Below the pieces are notes generated by a model. The model ran no database searches. It saw nothing but the letters and a program-made list of their open reading frames with translations, and was not told the DNA's origin. Made by a program: the position numbers and the translations under genes. A DNA stretch of 30,689 bases from a virus, in IMG/VR virus record IMGVR_UViG_3300031227_006990, positions 1-30,689 of that record; one strand, given 5' to 3'. Below are positions 12,435 through 21,558 of the stretch, piece by piece (within the stretch, counting starts at the first letter, position 1; every line of letters starts with the position of its first letter).

Positions 12435-13496
12435 ATGGAATCAGAAATAAACTCTGATATGACGAGTAAGAAAGAAGAAACGATTAAATTGCCCACTCCA
12501 GAAGAATTAGGGCTGGTGAATAAAGAAGAAACACCTGAACAAAAACCAAACACTGATATAGAAAATACTGAAAAAGAATCAGAAGCGTTTGATGAGGTTG
12601 CGGATTCATTAGAAGAGTTGGCCCCTCCAAAACATACAAAGAAAAAGAAGCAGTATAGCGAAGTAGAACTAAAGGCGATGGAACGTGGGTGGAAACCAAA
12701 AGACTATTTTAAAGGAGATGATGCAACATGGAGGGATGCACGGGAGTTTGTTGATCGTGGTGAGTTATTAGAGACAATCACAAAGCAAGGAAGAGAACTA
12801 AGATCATTGAATTGGTCAATGAAGCAGCTTTCTGATCATTTCCAAAAACAGGCAACATATGGTCAAAAAAGAGACTATGATGATCTCTTAAGCAGAAGAA
12901 AAGAGGCGATCGAACGTGGTGATGTTCCCGCTGTTGAAGCATTCGATAAGCATATAATCGATTTAAATCAATCATTTACGAGATCGAACGAACAGTCTGA
13001 ACAACAGATGCCAAATGAAATGGCACCTCAAACGCCCCAAAACATGAATCAACCACCGCCAAATATGCAAAATGGTCAATTAGAAGAGGCATTAGTTGAT
13101 TTTCAAGAAGAAAATGGTGATTGGTTTAATGGCACATCCCCTGAAACACGCGCAATGATGAATTATGCGATTGATCAGGACAATGTTTTACAACAAAAAT
13201 ACCCACATCTATCGACATCAGATAGATTACATCGTGTTAAAAAACATGTCGTTGATTATTTCCCGAGGTTTTTTAATAAAAATCAAAGACGAGATGTAGA
13301 TCAACCATACGAAACTGTTGAACGTTCAATTGCTGAGAATAAACCCGTTCAATCTAATAATAGAAATAAGTTTAGTGATCTTCCAAAAGGTGCTCAAGCA
13401 GTATTTAAACGATTAGCCCGACATAACCCAAAATTAGATAAAGAGAAATATGCACGAGAATTATTTAATATGGATAAGAGCTTACAAGAGGAATAG
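12435..13496 (+). CDS. Scaffolding protein
   Basis: The 353-residue protein is acidic at its start, then has Y-S-E-V-E-L-K-A-M-E-R-G-W-K-P-K and W-R-D-A-R-E-F-V-D-R-G-E-L (about 74-112), a signature of phage scaffold proteins in this gene position. Coiled-coil-like sequence (about 115-175) and a Gln/Pro/Met stretch (about 185-215) follow, with a basic C-terminus that would contact coat protein. Scaffold directs coat assembly and leaves before or during packaging. It lies after portal and before capsid genes, as in P22. ACGGAG precedes ATG. Confidence 0.8.
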   Translation: MESEINSDMTSKKEETIKLPTPEELGLVNKEETPEQKPNTDIENTEKESEAFDEVADSLEELAPPKHTKKKKQYSEVELKAMERGWKPKDYFKGDDATWRDAREFVDRGELLETITKQGRELRSLNWSMKQLSDHFQKQATYGQKRDYDDLLSRRKEAIERGDVPAVEAFDKHIIDLNQSFTRSNEQSEQQMPNEMAPQTPQNMNQPPPNMQNGQLEEALVDFQEENGDWFNGTSPETRAMMNYAIDQDNVLQQKYPHLSTSDRLHRVKKHVVDYFPRFFNKNQRRDVDQPYETVERSIAENKPVQSNNRNKFSDLPKGAQAVFKRLARHNPKLDKEKYARELFNMDKSLQEE

Positions 13497-13502
13497 TAGA
13501 TT

Positions 13503-14051
13503 ATGACTGAAAATGATTTGAACAAACAAAAAAAAGAGATTAAACTTGAATCAATTGTACGAAAAGTAAAACGTACGTCTTCTGGGACCAATATGGTCAA
13601 AGAAAGAGCAAGGAAGTTTAAGAGAATACCGATAAAGGATCAGAAATCGATCGGAATCAAGCAAGACCCTGGATATTTTTACAGGCTTGTTAATGATGTA
13701 GGTGATCGAATAACTAAGTTCAAAAATGCCGGTTATGAGCATGTCAAAGAAAGAATCTTAGAGGGTGAAGAGCGCTCTAAAGATGCCAAACAAGTTGGAT
13801 CAGTTGCTAGCCAGTCAGTTGGCGGTGGAATTACTGGTTATTACATGAGAATAGATGCAGACCTGTATAAGGCTGATCAACTTGCAAAAAAACGTGAGAT
13901 TGACGATAGAATTTCTAATATTGCACAGAGTTCTATTGATTCAGCTATTAAAAAATACAAATCGAAGAATTCTTCTGCTTCAAATTTTCATGGAAAGATT
14001 AAAATTGATGATGAATTAATTACTGAAGTAGATTTACATAAAAAAGATTAA
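13503..14051 (+). CDS. Capsid-adjacent phage protein of unknown function
   Basis: The 182-residue protein is basic at the start and has P-G-Y-F-Y-R-L-V-N-D-V-G-D-R-I-T-K-F-K-N-A-G-Y (about 56-78). That 'GYxYRwvND.gdRi..f..AGYE' phrase recurs in phage proteins encoded between scaffold and coat genes, from memory; the role is unknown. The rest is helical. GAGG lies upstream in the end of the scaffold gene. Confidence 0.75.
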   Translation: MTENDLNKQKKEIKLESIVRKVKRTSSGTNMVKERARKFKRIPIKDQKSIGIKQDPGYFYRLVNDVGDRITKFKNAGYEHVKERILEGEERSKDAKQVGSVASQSVGGGITGYYMRIDADLYKADQLAKKREIDDRISNIAQSSIDSAIKKYKSKNSSASNFHGKIKIDDELITEVDLHKKD

Positions 14052-14151
14052 TTTATCTATTTGCCACAATTCCTCCCTTAAATATGTGATTTCTTTTAAG
14101 AAATTACGGATTTTTATATAATTTTTTTATATTTTAATAGGAGACATTGAC
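14052..14151 (+). promoter_or_regulatory. AT-rich leader of the capsid genes with a palindrome
   Basis: ATTTCTT-TT-AAGAAAT (14089-14104) is a perfect inverted repeat. It is followed by T-rich sequence including TATAAT at 14117-14122, then TTTTAATAGGAGA before ATG 14152. No good -35 box stands 16-18 bases upstream, so a promoter is uncertain; the palindrome may end the previous transcript. A TTTAATAGGAGA start context recurs at 14740-14752. Confidence 0.4.
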
Positions 14152-14727
14152 ATGGCAAATGTTGATTCAATTTTTGGCGCACGTCTAGTTAATTCTGTAG
14201 GTGGTTATGTTCCGCAGACAATGACATGTATTGTCACTGCTGCGGTAGATGCGACTACAGATATTTTTCTTGGTGATTTCGTTACTTCTCAGGGTACATC
14301 CTCATTAAGTGGAGATTTAGATATTTATTTAACTTCAGTAGCACAAGCTGCTGCGAGTGATAAAATTTTAGGTTTCGTGACTGGTGTTCAACCAAGTCGC
14401 ACTTATGAAAATCAAATTTATCGTACACAAGCTACGGAACGAGTATTAACTGTTTGTGTTGACCCTTATGCTTTATTTGAAATTCAATGTAGTGGCACGT
14501 TTGCTGTTACAGATTTTGGTAATAACGCTAATATTACAGTTGGTACGGGAAGTACTGTCACTGGTTTATCCGGTATGGAATTAGACCAATCCACTATAAC
14601 AACGACCGAGACCTTACCATTGAAAATTATTGGCATGATTCCTCGTGCTGATAACGAAATGGGAGCTCATGCGAAATTACTTTGTATGATGAACTACTGT
14701 TCATTCAAAGATACAACGGGTCAATAA
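14152..14727 (+). CDS. Head decoration-like protein
   Basis: The 191-residue protein begins MANVDSIFGARLVNSVGGYV and lies directly before the coat gene, a common place for decoration or cement proteins that clamp the capsid lattice. It is rich in Thr, Ser and Val with few charges, beta in character. The N-terminal 185 residues of the protein encoded at 28427 are its paralogue (shared F-G-A-R, G-D-F-V, Y-R-x-A-x-T-x-R, D-P-Y, F-E-x-Q, N-A-N-I-x-x-G). Ribosome site AGGAG lies 8 bases upstream. Decoration is inferred from position and composition. Confidence 0.65.
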   Translation: MANVDSIFGARLVNSVGGYVPQTMTCIVTAAVDATTDIFLGDFVTSQGTSSLSGDLDIYLTSVAQAAASDKILGFVTGVQPSRTYENQIYRTQATERVLTVCVDPYALFEIQCSGTFAVTDFGNNANITVGTGSTVTGLSGMELDQSTITTTETLPLKIIGMIPRADNEMGAHAKLLCMMNYCSFKDTTGQ

Positions 14728-14754
14728 TAGTAATTTTTAATAGGAGATAAGCAA

Positions 14755-15666
14755 ATGGCAGGTGTAATAACTCGTGGATCGTTACCTAAATTGCTATGGC
14801 CCGGTCTTAATCAGATTTGGGGCGCAGCATATAACGAATATATTTCAGAATGGAAAGACGTATTTGAAATCAATATGTCTGACAAGGCATATGAAGAAGA
14901 TGTTGGTCTAGTCGGAATGGGATTAGCACCACAAAAACCTGAAGGTCAAGCTATTCAGTATGACACAATGAAACAGAACTATGTTTCACGTTATACCAAC
15001 TTAGCGTATGCATTGGGTTTTGTGATCACCCGTGAAGAACTAGCTGACTGTCTATATCCAAAATTTGGTACTGATCGTTCGAAAGCGTTAGCGTTTTCAA
15101 TGCATCAAACTAAAGAAAATATAGGCGCTAACGTTCTTAATCGTGCGTTTGACACTGAATATACTGGTGGGGATGGTGTTACTTTACTGAATAGCTCTCA
15201 TCCAACAGATGGTGGCACTTTATCAAATACACTTTCTGCTGCAGCAGATTTATCTGAAGCGGCATTAGAAACAGCATGTATTGATATCGCTAATTTCCGA
15301 GATAATCGTAACAATCGTATTGCGATTCGTCCTAGTAAATTAATCGTACCAGTCAATGTTATGTTTGATGCAGAACGTATTCTTAAGAATCCATTCCAAC
15401 CAGATACAGCAGAGAGAAATATCAACTCTTTGTATCAAATGGGAATGATACCTGAGGGATATCGCGTTAATCATTATCTTTCAGATAGTGATGCATGGTT
15501 CATTATGACTGATTGTCCAAATGGTTTACGTTATTTTGAACGTGAAGCACCAAGATTTGAAGATGATAATGACTTTGATACTAAAAATGCGAAATTCAGT
15601 GCATATGAGCGTTATAGCTTTGGTTGGACTGACTGGCGCGGTATTTATGGTAGCCCAGGTGCCTAA
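14755..15666 (+). CDS. Major capsid protein
   Basis: The 303-residue protein starts MAGVITRGSLPKLLWPGLNQ. Signatures of HK97-fold coats of this family: T-N-L-A-Y-A-L-G-F-V-I-T-R-E-E-L, H-P-T-D-G-G-T-L-S-N (about 143), D-L-S-E-A-A-L-E, a K-L-I-V-P stretch, and A-W-F-I-M-T-D near the end, then F-D-T-K-N-A-K-F-S-A-Y-E-R-Y-S-F-G. It is shorter than P22 coat (430). The T=7-type head would use several hundred copies, which fits the strong AGGAG and AT-rich leader. A hairpin structure follows the gene. Confidence 0.9.
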   Translation: MAGVITRGSLPKLLWPGLNQIWGAAYNEYISEWKDVFEINMSDKAYEEDVGLVGMGLAPQKPEGQAIQYDTMKQNYVSRYTNLAYALGFVITREELADCLYPKFGTDRSKALAFSMHQTKENIGANVLNRAFDTEYTGGDGVTLLNSSHPTDGGTLSNTLSAAADLSEAALETACIDIANFRDNRNNRIAIRPSKLIVPVNVMFDAERILKNPFQPDTAERNINSLYQMGMIPEGYRVNHYLSDSDAWFIMTDCPNGLRYFEREAPRFEDDNDFDTKNAKFSAYERYSFGWTDWRGIYGSPGA

Positions 15667-15684
15667 ATAGGAACATTAAAATTG

Positions 15685-15762
15685 GGAAGTTGCAGCTGGA
15701 TAAAAAAATAAATAAAGGGAGTAAGTCCCTAATAATTAAAATACGCCATGCTGCAATTTTCC
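15685..15762 (+). promoter_or_regulatory. Two-level hairpin after the coat gene
   Basis: TTGCAGC 15690-15696 pairs with GCTGCAA 15750-15756, extended by GGAA 15685-15688 with TTCC 15759-15762. Inside, AGGGA 15716-15720 pairs with TCCCT 15726-15730. TTTT follows the outer stem. It could be a leaky terminator or mRNA end-protection that sets coat expression above its downstream genes. Confidence 0.5.
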
Positions 15763-15786
15763 TCTTATCATATTTAGGAGAATGAA

Positions 15787-15957
15787 ATGGTTCATAGAAA
15801 ATTGCAATTAAAGTCTCAGCGAACAACTGGAAGAAAATTGGTTAAAACCACTGGTTCGCGACCTTTAAATGCACCAGCAATGAATCTTGAGAAATATGCA
15901 ACAGACAAACAGGAAAAAGAACAGTTGTCATATATCAAGAAAACTAAGAAAAGATAA
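15787..15957 (+). CDS. 56-residue basic protein of unknown function
   Basis: AGGAG at 15776-15780 selects ATG 15787 (MVHRKLQLKSQRTTGRKLVK...). The product is very basic, with Lys/Arg-rich ends and no Cys. It sits between the coat gene and the parS-like palindrome. A DNA-binding or head-completion role is possible but unshown. Confidence 0.7.
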   Translation: MVHRKLQLKSQRTTGRKLVKTTGSRPLNAPAMNLEKYATDKQEKEQLSYIKKTKKR

Positions 15958-15973
15958 TGTTCCACGTGGAACG
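15958..15973. promoter_or_regulatory. parS-like palindrome
   Basis: TGTTCCACGTGGAACG contains the perfect 14-bp palindrome GTTCCACGTGGAAC one base after a stop codon. It closely matches bacterial chromosomal parS (TGTTTCACGTGAAACA) and, from memory, the GTTCCACGTGGAAC sites of Pseudomonas. No parA or parB is in the window. Confidence 0.7.
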
Positions 15974-16010
15974 TTTAACAATAGTTCTTAATTATGAAAA
16001 TAATTTCGAA

Positions 16011-16051
16011 CTGTATAGCTCCCGAAAGGGCGGTAAACACGTATACAGGAG
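16011..16051 (+). promoter_or_regulatory. 5' hairpin that partly covers a ribosome site
   Basis: CTGTATA 16011-16017 pairs perfectly with TATACAG 16042-16048; inside, CCC-GAAA-GGG (16021-16030) is a GNRA-capped hairpin. The ribosome site AGGAG is 16047-16051, so its first two bases are in the outer stem. ACAGGAG also resembles a CsrA target. The gene starts at 16061. Confidence 0.55.
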
Positions 16052-16060
16052 ATTAGTCTA

Positions 16061-18091
16061 ATGGCTAGAGGTCCAAATAAAAATCGTTCAGCTTATCCGC
16101 ATGGATTTGCACATGGACATACATCGTATGAAATCCCTTTAATTGATAGTCAAGCAAAAGACGGTAATGTTTTTTGGGTTGATTCAACAAAAGGAACAGA
16201 TTCTTATAAAGGTACTTTCCAAAATCCTTTTGGAACAATTGATTACGCTATTGGTCGTTGCGAAACAGATAATGGCGATAAAATCATGGTTGCTGAAGGT
16301 CATGCTGAAAGTGTAACAGCAGCAGGCGGAATTGCAGTTGATGTTGCTGGTATTCGCATTATTGGTATGGGTGTCGGTGATAATCGTGGAACAATTAGTT
16401 TTGGTACGGCTGCAGCAGCATCTGTAACTGTATCTGTCGCAGATACTATGATCGAAAATTTACGTTTTGTTTGTAATATTGCAAGTCAAACGATGATGAT
16501 CGATGTTAATTCCTCAGGTACATTAATCAAAGATTGTGAGTTCTTAGAAGGAACAGCAACAGGTCTTACGATGATTGATGTGAATGGTGGTGGTGCAAAT
16601 GTCTGTGATGATACTTACATTATTAATAACAAATTCTATTCAACAACAGCTGGTAATTACGATCAGTTGATTGAATTGGGTGAAGTCGCAGATAACGTCA
16701 GAATCATTGGAAATGACATGATCGGTGATTGTGATGATGCAATCATTCATAATCCAACTGGTAAAGTTTTTACCATGTTGCAGATTAATGATAATACAAT
16801 AAAGAACTTACTGACGAGCGTTCATGCTGTTGAAATTGTTTCAGCTTGTACGGGTTGGTTTGTTAATAACGTATTGTATACGGATGCATATGCGACCACT
16901 TTAGATCCCGGTTCATTAAAATGCGCTGGAAACTTATCTGTTAATGCAGTTGATTCTGAAGGGACACCTGTTCCTGCTATGCAAGATTATCCATCAAACT
17001 ATATTGGTACAGATAGTGCTAATAACGAAGCTGCGACAACTGCTGTTGTAGCAAATGCTGATGGTTCAGTCTTAGAGCGTTTAGAGTTTGTTCAAGAAAA
17101 CTTGATACCGGATGTTGGCGGACTAGTATTTAGCGGAACATGTGATACCGGAATGGGTGCAAGTCAAACTACAATCGTATGCGCACATTTATCTGGAAAG
17201 ACAGATGACTTCTTTAATACTAAGTATTACATGCAAGTTATCAAAAATACCAATTCAGTGGGAGCTTCACCAGAACCAGAAGTACGTCAAATCACGGACT
17301 ATGTATCAGCGACAGGAACTTTCACAGTAACTGCCTTTGGTGCAAACGTTGAAGCAACCGATAAGATTATGGTTCTTCATGAGTCATTGGTTATTATTGG
17401 TCGAAATGATGCTGATAATACTATTGTAACAACAGCTGTTGTGGCAAATGCAGATGGTTCGGTTGTTGAACGTCAAGAGTATATGCAGGGTCAAGTAAAT
17501 AAGATTGATGCTGTTACTTTAGCAGCTGATCCTGTAGCTAACTCATTGGCAGCATATATTGCTTCCGGTGGGACTGCTCTAGGAACTGAACTTGCTGATA
17601 GTAAGTCTCTCGTTGATGCAATTGGATCAACTGGTGGTGCATTAGCTTATGGTTCAGGTTCGGCATTAGGTGCGATCGGTACAGTTCATGTGATAACTAA
17701 ATCATTAACTTCTTCAGCTATTTTACAGGATGGTGTGAATACAGTTGATGTAACTGGTGACTCATCTGGTGGTGATTTGATTATTGAAGAAGTAACAATG
17801 AACACTGATGCTACAGGTCTTGCTGCTGGTACTAACTTCCAGTTAGAAATCAGTGGTAATACTTATGGAACAGCAGCGGCAATTATGTCTGAGGCTGTTG
17901 CTAATTTAGGTGCAACTGCAACTGTTGGAGGAACTTCAGCTTCTGTTACAGCTCTATCTGGAGCAGTACTGGAAACTGGTTCGAAAATAGTTGCATCAAG
18001 TACGGTAGCAGCATGTACAGGCGTAGGTGTTATTACGATGCAAATCAAGTTCAGACGTGTAGCAGCTGGCGCAACTGTAGCCGCAGCGTAG
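16061..18091 (+). CDS. Beta-helix virion surface protein
   Basis: The 676-residue protein has K-G-T-D-S-Y-K-G-T-F-Q-N-P-F-G-T-I-D-Y-A-I (about 43-63), then repeated short beta strands of the right-handed parallel beta-helix type (R-I-I-G-M-G, G-T-L-I-K-D-C-E-F, Y-I-I-N-N-K-F-Y, V-R-I-I-G-N-D-M-I) to about residue 270. The T-T-A-V-V-A-N-A-D-G-S-V-[LV]-E-R phrase occurs twice, near 325 and 457. The Ala/Gly/Thr-rich C-terminus lacks motifs. Such proteins beside coat genes are surface or head-fibre proteins; enzyme activity is not shown. The start is after AGGAG, in a structured leader. It ends in TAGTAG. Confidence 0.75.
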   Translation: MARGPNKNRSAYPHGFAHGHTSYEIPLIDSQAKDGNVFWVDSTKGTDSYKGTFQNPFGTIDYAIGRCETDNGDKIMVAEGHAESVTAAGGIAVDVAGIRIIGMGVGDNRGTISFGTAAAASVTVSVADTMIENLRFVCNIASQTMMIDVNSSGTLIKDCEFLEGTATGLTMIDVNGGGANVCDDTYIINNKFYSTTAGNYDQLIELGEVADNVRIIGNDMIGDCDDAIIHNPTGKVFTMLQINDNTIKNLLTSVHAVEIVSACTGWFVNNVLYTDAYATTLDPGSLKCAGNLSVNAVDSEGTPVPAMQDYPSNYIGTDSANNEAATTAVVANADGSVLERLEFVQENLIPDVGGLVFSGTCDTGMGASQTTIVCAHLSGKTDDFFNTKYYMQVIKNTNSVGASPEPEVRQITDYVSATGTFTVTAFGANVEATDKIMVLHESLVIIGRNDADNTIVTTAVVANADGSVVERQEYMQGQVNKIDAVTLAADPVANSLAAYIASGGTALGTELADSKSLVDAIGSTGGALAYGSGSALGAIGTVHVITKSLTSSAILQDGVNTVDVTGDSSGGDLIIEEVTMNTDATGLAAGTNFQLEISGNTYGTAAAIMSEAVANLGATATVGGTSASVTALSGAVLETGSKIVASSTVAACTGVGVITMQIKFRRVAAGATVAAA

Positions 18092-18140
18092 TAGTTAAAA
18101 TATTAGGTGGGCGTCTTCATGGCGCTCACCTACTTAACTA
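18092..18140 (+). promoter_or_regulatory. Strong intergenic hairpin
   Basis: TAGTTAA 18092-18098 pairs with TTAACTA 18134-18140, and TAGGTGGGCG 18104-18113 pairs with CGCTCACCTA 18123-18132 (one G-U), with a nine-base loop. No T-run follows, so it is more likely an mRNA stabiliser or processing site than a terminator. It sits between stop 18091 and the ribosome site AAAAGGAT. Confidence 0.65.
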
Positions 18141-18154
18141 AAAGGATATAAAAA

Positions 18155-18553
18155 ATGGTAGGTACAGTTACAGTTCAAAAATTAGAAGATGGTGTTCATA
18201 ACAGTGTTATTAAAGTAAGTATTGCTGGTGATGCTGATTTATCAGCCGGAATAATTTATAACGCTTCTGCATATATTGGCGCTATCACAACCAATAAATT
18301 AAAGAAAATTCAGTACACAACCAGTGGATTGTCAGCAATTTTATATTGGGATGCAACAACAAATGTTCAGCTGCTTTCATTACCAACAGATCATTCTGGT
18401 GAATTTGATTTCAGTGATGTTGGTGGAATTATTAATAATGCTGGGACAGGAATAACAGGCGATATTTTAATAACAACCTCTGGTTTAACGGCTGGAGATA
18501 CGGCAGAAATTATTTTATGGGTACAAAAGAAAGATGTCCCAATAACACGATAA
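18155..18553 (+). CDS. Small virion structural protein of unknown function
   Basis: The 132-residue protein (MVGTVTVQKLEDGVHNSVIK...) is beta-rich with few charges and has G-D-A-D-L-S-A-G-I-I-Y-N-A-S and a run of hydrophobic strands near the end (A-E-I-I-L-W-V-Q-K-K). Proteins of this type occur in phage structural clusters near coat genes, from memory. AAAAGGAT precedes ATG. No exact role is supported. Confidence 0.65.
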   Translation: MVGTVTVQKLEDGVHNSVIKVSIAGDADLSAGIIYNASAYIGAITTNKLKKIQYTTSGLSAILYWDATTNVQLLSLPTDHSGEFDFSDVGGIINNAGTGITGDILITTSGLTAGDTAEIILWVQKKDVPITR

Positions 18554-18562
18554 GTTATTATT

Positions 18563-18808
18563 ATGGTTCAAAGACATTACAAGCAGGGGGATTATTTATT
18601 TATCTGTGACCAATGTGGTCACTGGACATATGGCAGTGATGGAAGAATGCAGTGGAATAACTTGTTCGTTTGTAATTCTTGTTATGAAGAAAGACAGCCT
18701 CAAGATTTTGTACGAGGTTTACCAGATGATACACGCGTACCTATAGCGCGCCCTAGACAGACAGATAGTTTTTTAAGCGCCGGTGATGTGACGCCAGAAG
18801 ATTTATAA
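18563..18808 (+). CDS. Zinc-ribbon protein of the tail-factor cluster
   Basis: The 81-residue protein has C-D-Q-C-G-H-W and, after W-N-N-L-F-V-C-N-S-C-Y-E-E-R, a Pro/Arg-rich end with R-G-L-P-D-D-T-R-V-P-I-A-R-P. The two C-x-x-C pairs form a zinc ribbon. Proteins with 'CD.CG..W....vC..CyEeR.P.DF.rG..D....ARP' occur beside gp4-like genes in podophages, from memory. No ribosome site is visible before ATG 18563; coupling is possible. Confidence 0.75.
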   Translation: MVQRHYKQGDYLFICDQCGHWTYGSDGRMQWNNLFVCNSCYEERQPQDFVRGLPDDTRVPIARPRQTDSFLSAGDVTPEDL

Positions 18809-18823
18809 TAATAGGATTTTAAA

Positions 18824-19789
18824 ATGACTACGAGTGGTTCGACGAATTATTCGCAAACGCGAAATGAAATTATTTATGATGCTCTATATATGATTAATGC
18901 AGTAGCATCAGAAGAAACTCCTGAAGCTGATGATATTGCTGTCGCTAATAGACAGTTAAATAGGATGATAAAAGCATGGGAAGCTCAAGAAATTCATTTA
19001 TGGACTTATGCTACGGCTATTTTATTTCCTCAATATAATACTGTCGAATATCAAATATACTCTACTGGTGCTCATGCTACCGAAACATGGTTTAGGACTG
19101 CTCTAAGTGCGGCTGAATCAACAGGTGATAGCAGTCTTGCCGTCACAAGTTCTGCTGATTTTACTGTTGGTGATTATATTGGAATTGTTCAAGATAATAA
19201 CACTCTATATTGGTCTACGATTGCTACTATTCCCGATTCGACTACTATCACTATTAACGCTGTTCTCACTGATGACTGTGCTTCTGGTAATCTTGTATTT
19301 GGTTATACTACCCGATTAAGTCAACCATATAAGATTCTATCAGCCAATAGAGTTGTCGTTGAGACAGATATAAAAGATGATAGAGATATCCCATTAAACG
19401 AACTTTCTTATCAAACATATTTCGAATTACCTAATAAAACTCAACGAGGAACACCTGTTTCTTTTAATTACACAAAATTAAGAGATTATGGTCTTATTAG
19501 CTTATGGCATGTTCCTCAGAATATTGAAAATCTCATTAGATTTACATTTATGAGAAAGATTGATGATTTTGATACAGCCAGTAACACAGCCGATTTCCCA
19601 CAAGAATGGTTAGATTGTTTAACGATTAATCTTGCTTATAGGTTATGTAAGTTTTTTGGTAAGAATGTTGGAAATTCCTATGTAACATTAAAGGCAGAAG
19701 CTGAAGAAATATTAGATGAAATGCTTAAATCAGATAATGAAATGGGTTCTATATTCATTCAGCCTGATTATGAAGGGGGCTATAGATGA
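18824..19789 (+). CDS. P22 gp4-like tail accessory / DNA-stabilisation protein
   Basis: The 321-residue protein starts MTTSGSTNYSQTRNEIIYDA and has L-N-R-M-I-K-A-W-E-A-Q-E-I-H-L-W (about 48-63), typical of gp4-like connector proteins that bind under the portal. It is longer than P22 gp4 (166) because of a beta-rich middle (about 80-170). It overlaps the next gene as ATGA (19786-19789), so the two are made in step. gp4 starts the closing of the packaged head. Confidence 0.8.
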   Translation: MTTSGSTNYSQTRNEIIYDALYMINAVASEETPEADDIAVANRQLNRMIKAWEAQEIHLWTYATAILFPQYNTVEYQIYSTGAHATETWFRTALSAAESTGDSSLAVTSSADFTVGDYIGIVQDNNTLYWSTIATIPDSTTITINAVLTDDCASGNLVFGYTTRLSQPYKILSANRVVVETDIKDDRDIPLNELSYQTYFELPNKTQRGTPVSFNYTKLRDYGLISLWHVPQNIENLIRFTFMRKIDDFDTASNTADFPQEWLDCLTINLAYRLCKFFGKNVGNSYVTLKAEAEEILDEMLKSDNEMGSIFIQPDYEGGYR

Positions 19790-21558
19790 AGCAACCCATT
19801 CCATTTGTTGGACAATCCTATTCTATGCCTTCATTGAATATTGATGCTCAAAACTGCATTAATTGGTATGTTACGCATGATCAGACTGGTAAATATCCAA
19901 CTGCTTTATTACCTTGTCCAGGATTAAAGGTTTTTAGGGCTGGTGATACCGAAAAAATTGTTCGTGGTATGTATGTTTTAAATAACAAACTCTATGCCAT
20001 GATAGATGATATTTTATATAAAATTAATCAAAATGGTCAAAGTGAGTCATTAGGGACTTTTCCAACATCAATCGGTAATGTTCGTTTTGTTGCTAATGAT
20101 TGGCAACTAATGATGTCAGATGGAGTAGCCGCTTATATCTATCAAATAAAAGATAGCGATCCGGATGCAAAAGTATCAAGAACGAAAGGTGATTTCTTTC
20201 AAATTACTGCAGCTTCATCAAATATTGGAGATGTTACTTTTACGGGTACTGGCATAAGTGATATGACAACAGGTGGAACTTATTCTGGAGATTCGGATAA
20301 AAGTTATATTGTTATCATTCAAAGCGCAGCAACACCAGATACATTTAAATGGTCTGATGATAATGGAGCAACTTATACTCAAGACGTTACTGTTACTGGA
20401 AATGCTCAAACATTATCGAACGGTATAACGATCACTTTTACAAATACGACTGGACATACAAAAGATGATCGTTGGGATTTTGATATTACCGTTGATGATA
20501 TCTTTTATGTTCCACTTATTCCTACGACGATAGATTCTTATGGGATCTTTCCTCGTCAGAATTCAAATATTTGGTATATCAGTGATGATAATCCATATGA
20601 TTTTTCTCAAATAAATACGCTTCAATTTGCTAGAGCTGCTGCATTTCCAGATGATTTAGTAGCAACTGTAGCGATTAGAGAAGAATTATGGCTAATTTGC
20701 GAACAAACAACAGAAATATGGTATGACACAGGCGCTTCTCCGTTTCCATTTGAGAGAAGAGAGAACGTTTTAGTTAATTATGGTTGTGAGGCACCTTATT
20801 CACTTGCTGTTGCAGATAACAACATCCTATTTTGGTTAGCAAATAATGAGAATGGCGATCGTGTTATTGTCATGAACACAGCATATGAACCACAAATTGT
20901 ATCAACTGAACCAATAAATAGAGCTATTCGTGGCTATTCAAAGGTAGATGATGCGATTGGATTCTCATATCAGTGGGAAGGACATATATTTTATACGATT
21001 ATATTTCCAACTGCTGATAGAACATGGGAATTTGATGTTACGACGAAATCTTGGCATGAAAGACGTTCAACTTTAACAAATGTTGATCCAGCAACATCTG
21101 ATACAAGACAAGGAAGATGGATTGCTAATTGCTATGCTAATTTTGCTGGAAAACGATTAGTTGGAGATTTCCAATCTGGAAATATCTATGAATTATCATC
21201 CGAAACATATGATGAAAATGGAACAAGATTGATTTGTGAAAGAACGGGACAACATTTACAAAGTAATTTAAACAGGCTTTTCTGTAATTCATTCCAAATA
21301 GATGTTCAAGCTGCGACAGGATTAGTGTCAGGTCAAGGAAGTGATCCACAATTGATGCTGACTGTTTCTAGAGATGGTGGTCATCATTTTGGTAATGAAA
21401 GATGGAGAAGTGCTGGAAAGGTTGGTGAATACAGACATCGAGCAAAATGGAATCGATTGGGTCAGGCAAGAAATTTTACATTTAGGTTAAGAATAAGTGA
21501 CCCTGTTTACAGAGTTGTATTAGGAGCGGTCGCTGACATGGAGGCAACAAGCGTATGA
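19786..21558 (+). CDS. P22 gp10-like packaged-DNA stabilisation protein
   Basis: The 590-residue protein starts MKQPIPFVGQSYSMPSLNID and has A-Q-N-C-I-N-W-Y, C-P-G-L-K-V-F, R-G-M-Y and D-S-Y-G-I-F-P-R-Q-N-S, with W-Y-I-S-D near residue 260, all found in P22 gp10-type head-closure proteins. It exceeds P22 gp10 (472) by a beta-rich insert at about 140-235 (T-F-T-G-T-G-I-S and S-D-D-N-G-A-T-Y). Six copies bind gp4 and hold the needle. The stop overlaps the next start (ATGA). Confidence 0.85.
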   Translation: MKQPIPFVGQSYSMPSLNIDAQNCINWYVTHDQTGKYPTALLPCPGLKVFRAGDTEKIVRGMYVLNNKLYAMIDDILYKINQNGQSESLGTFPTSIGNVRFVANDWQLMMSDGVAAYIYQIKDSDPDAKVSRTKGDFFQITAASSNIGDVTFTGTGISDMTTGGTYSGDSDKSYIVIIQSAATPDTFKWSDDNGATYTQDVTVTGNAQTLSNGITITFTNTTGHTKDDRWDFDITVDDIFYVPLIPTTIDSYGIFPRQNSNIWYISDDNPYDFSQINTLQFARAAAFPDDLVATVAIREELWLICEQTTEIWYDTGASPFPFERRENVLVNYGCEAPYSLAVADNNILFWLANNENGDRVIVMNTAYEPQIVSTEPINRAIRGYSKVDDAIGFSYQWEGHIFYTIIFPTADRTWEFDVTTKSWHERRSTLTNVDPATSDTRQGRWIANCYANFAGKRLVGDFQSGNIYELSSETYDENGTRLICERTGQHLQSNLNRLFCNSFQIDVQAATGLVSGQGSDPQLMLTVSRDGGHHFGNERWRSAGKVGEYRHRAKWNRLGQARNFTFRLRISDPVYRVVLGAVADMEATSV

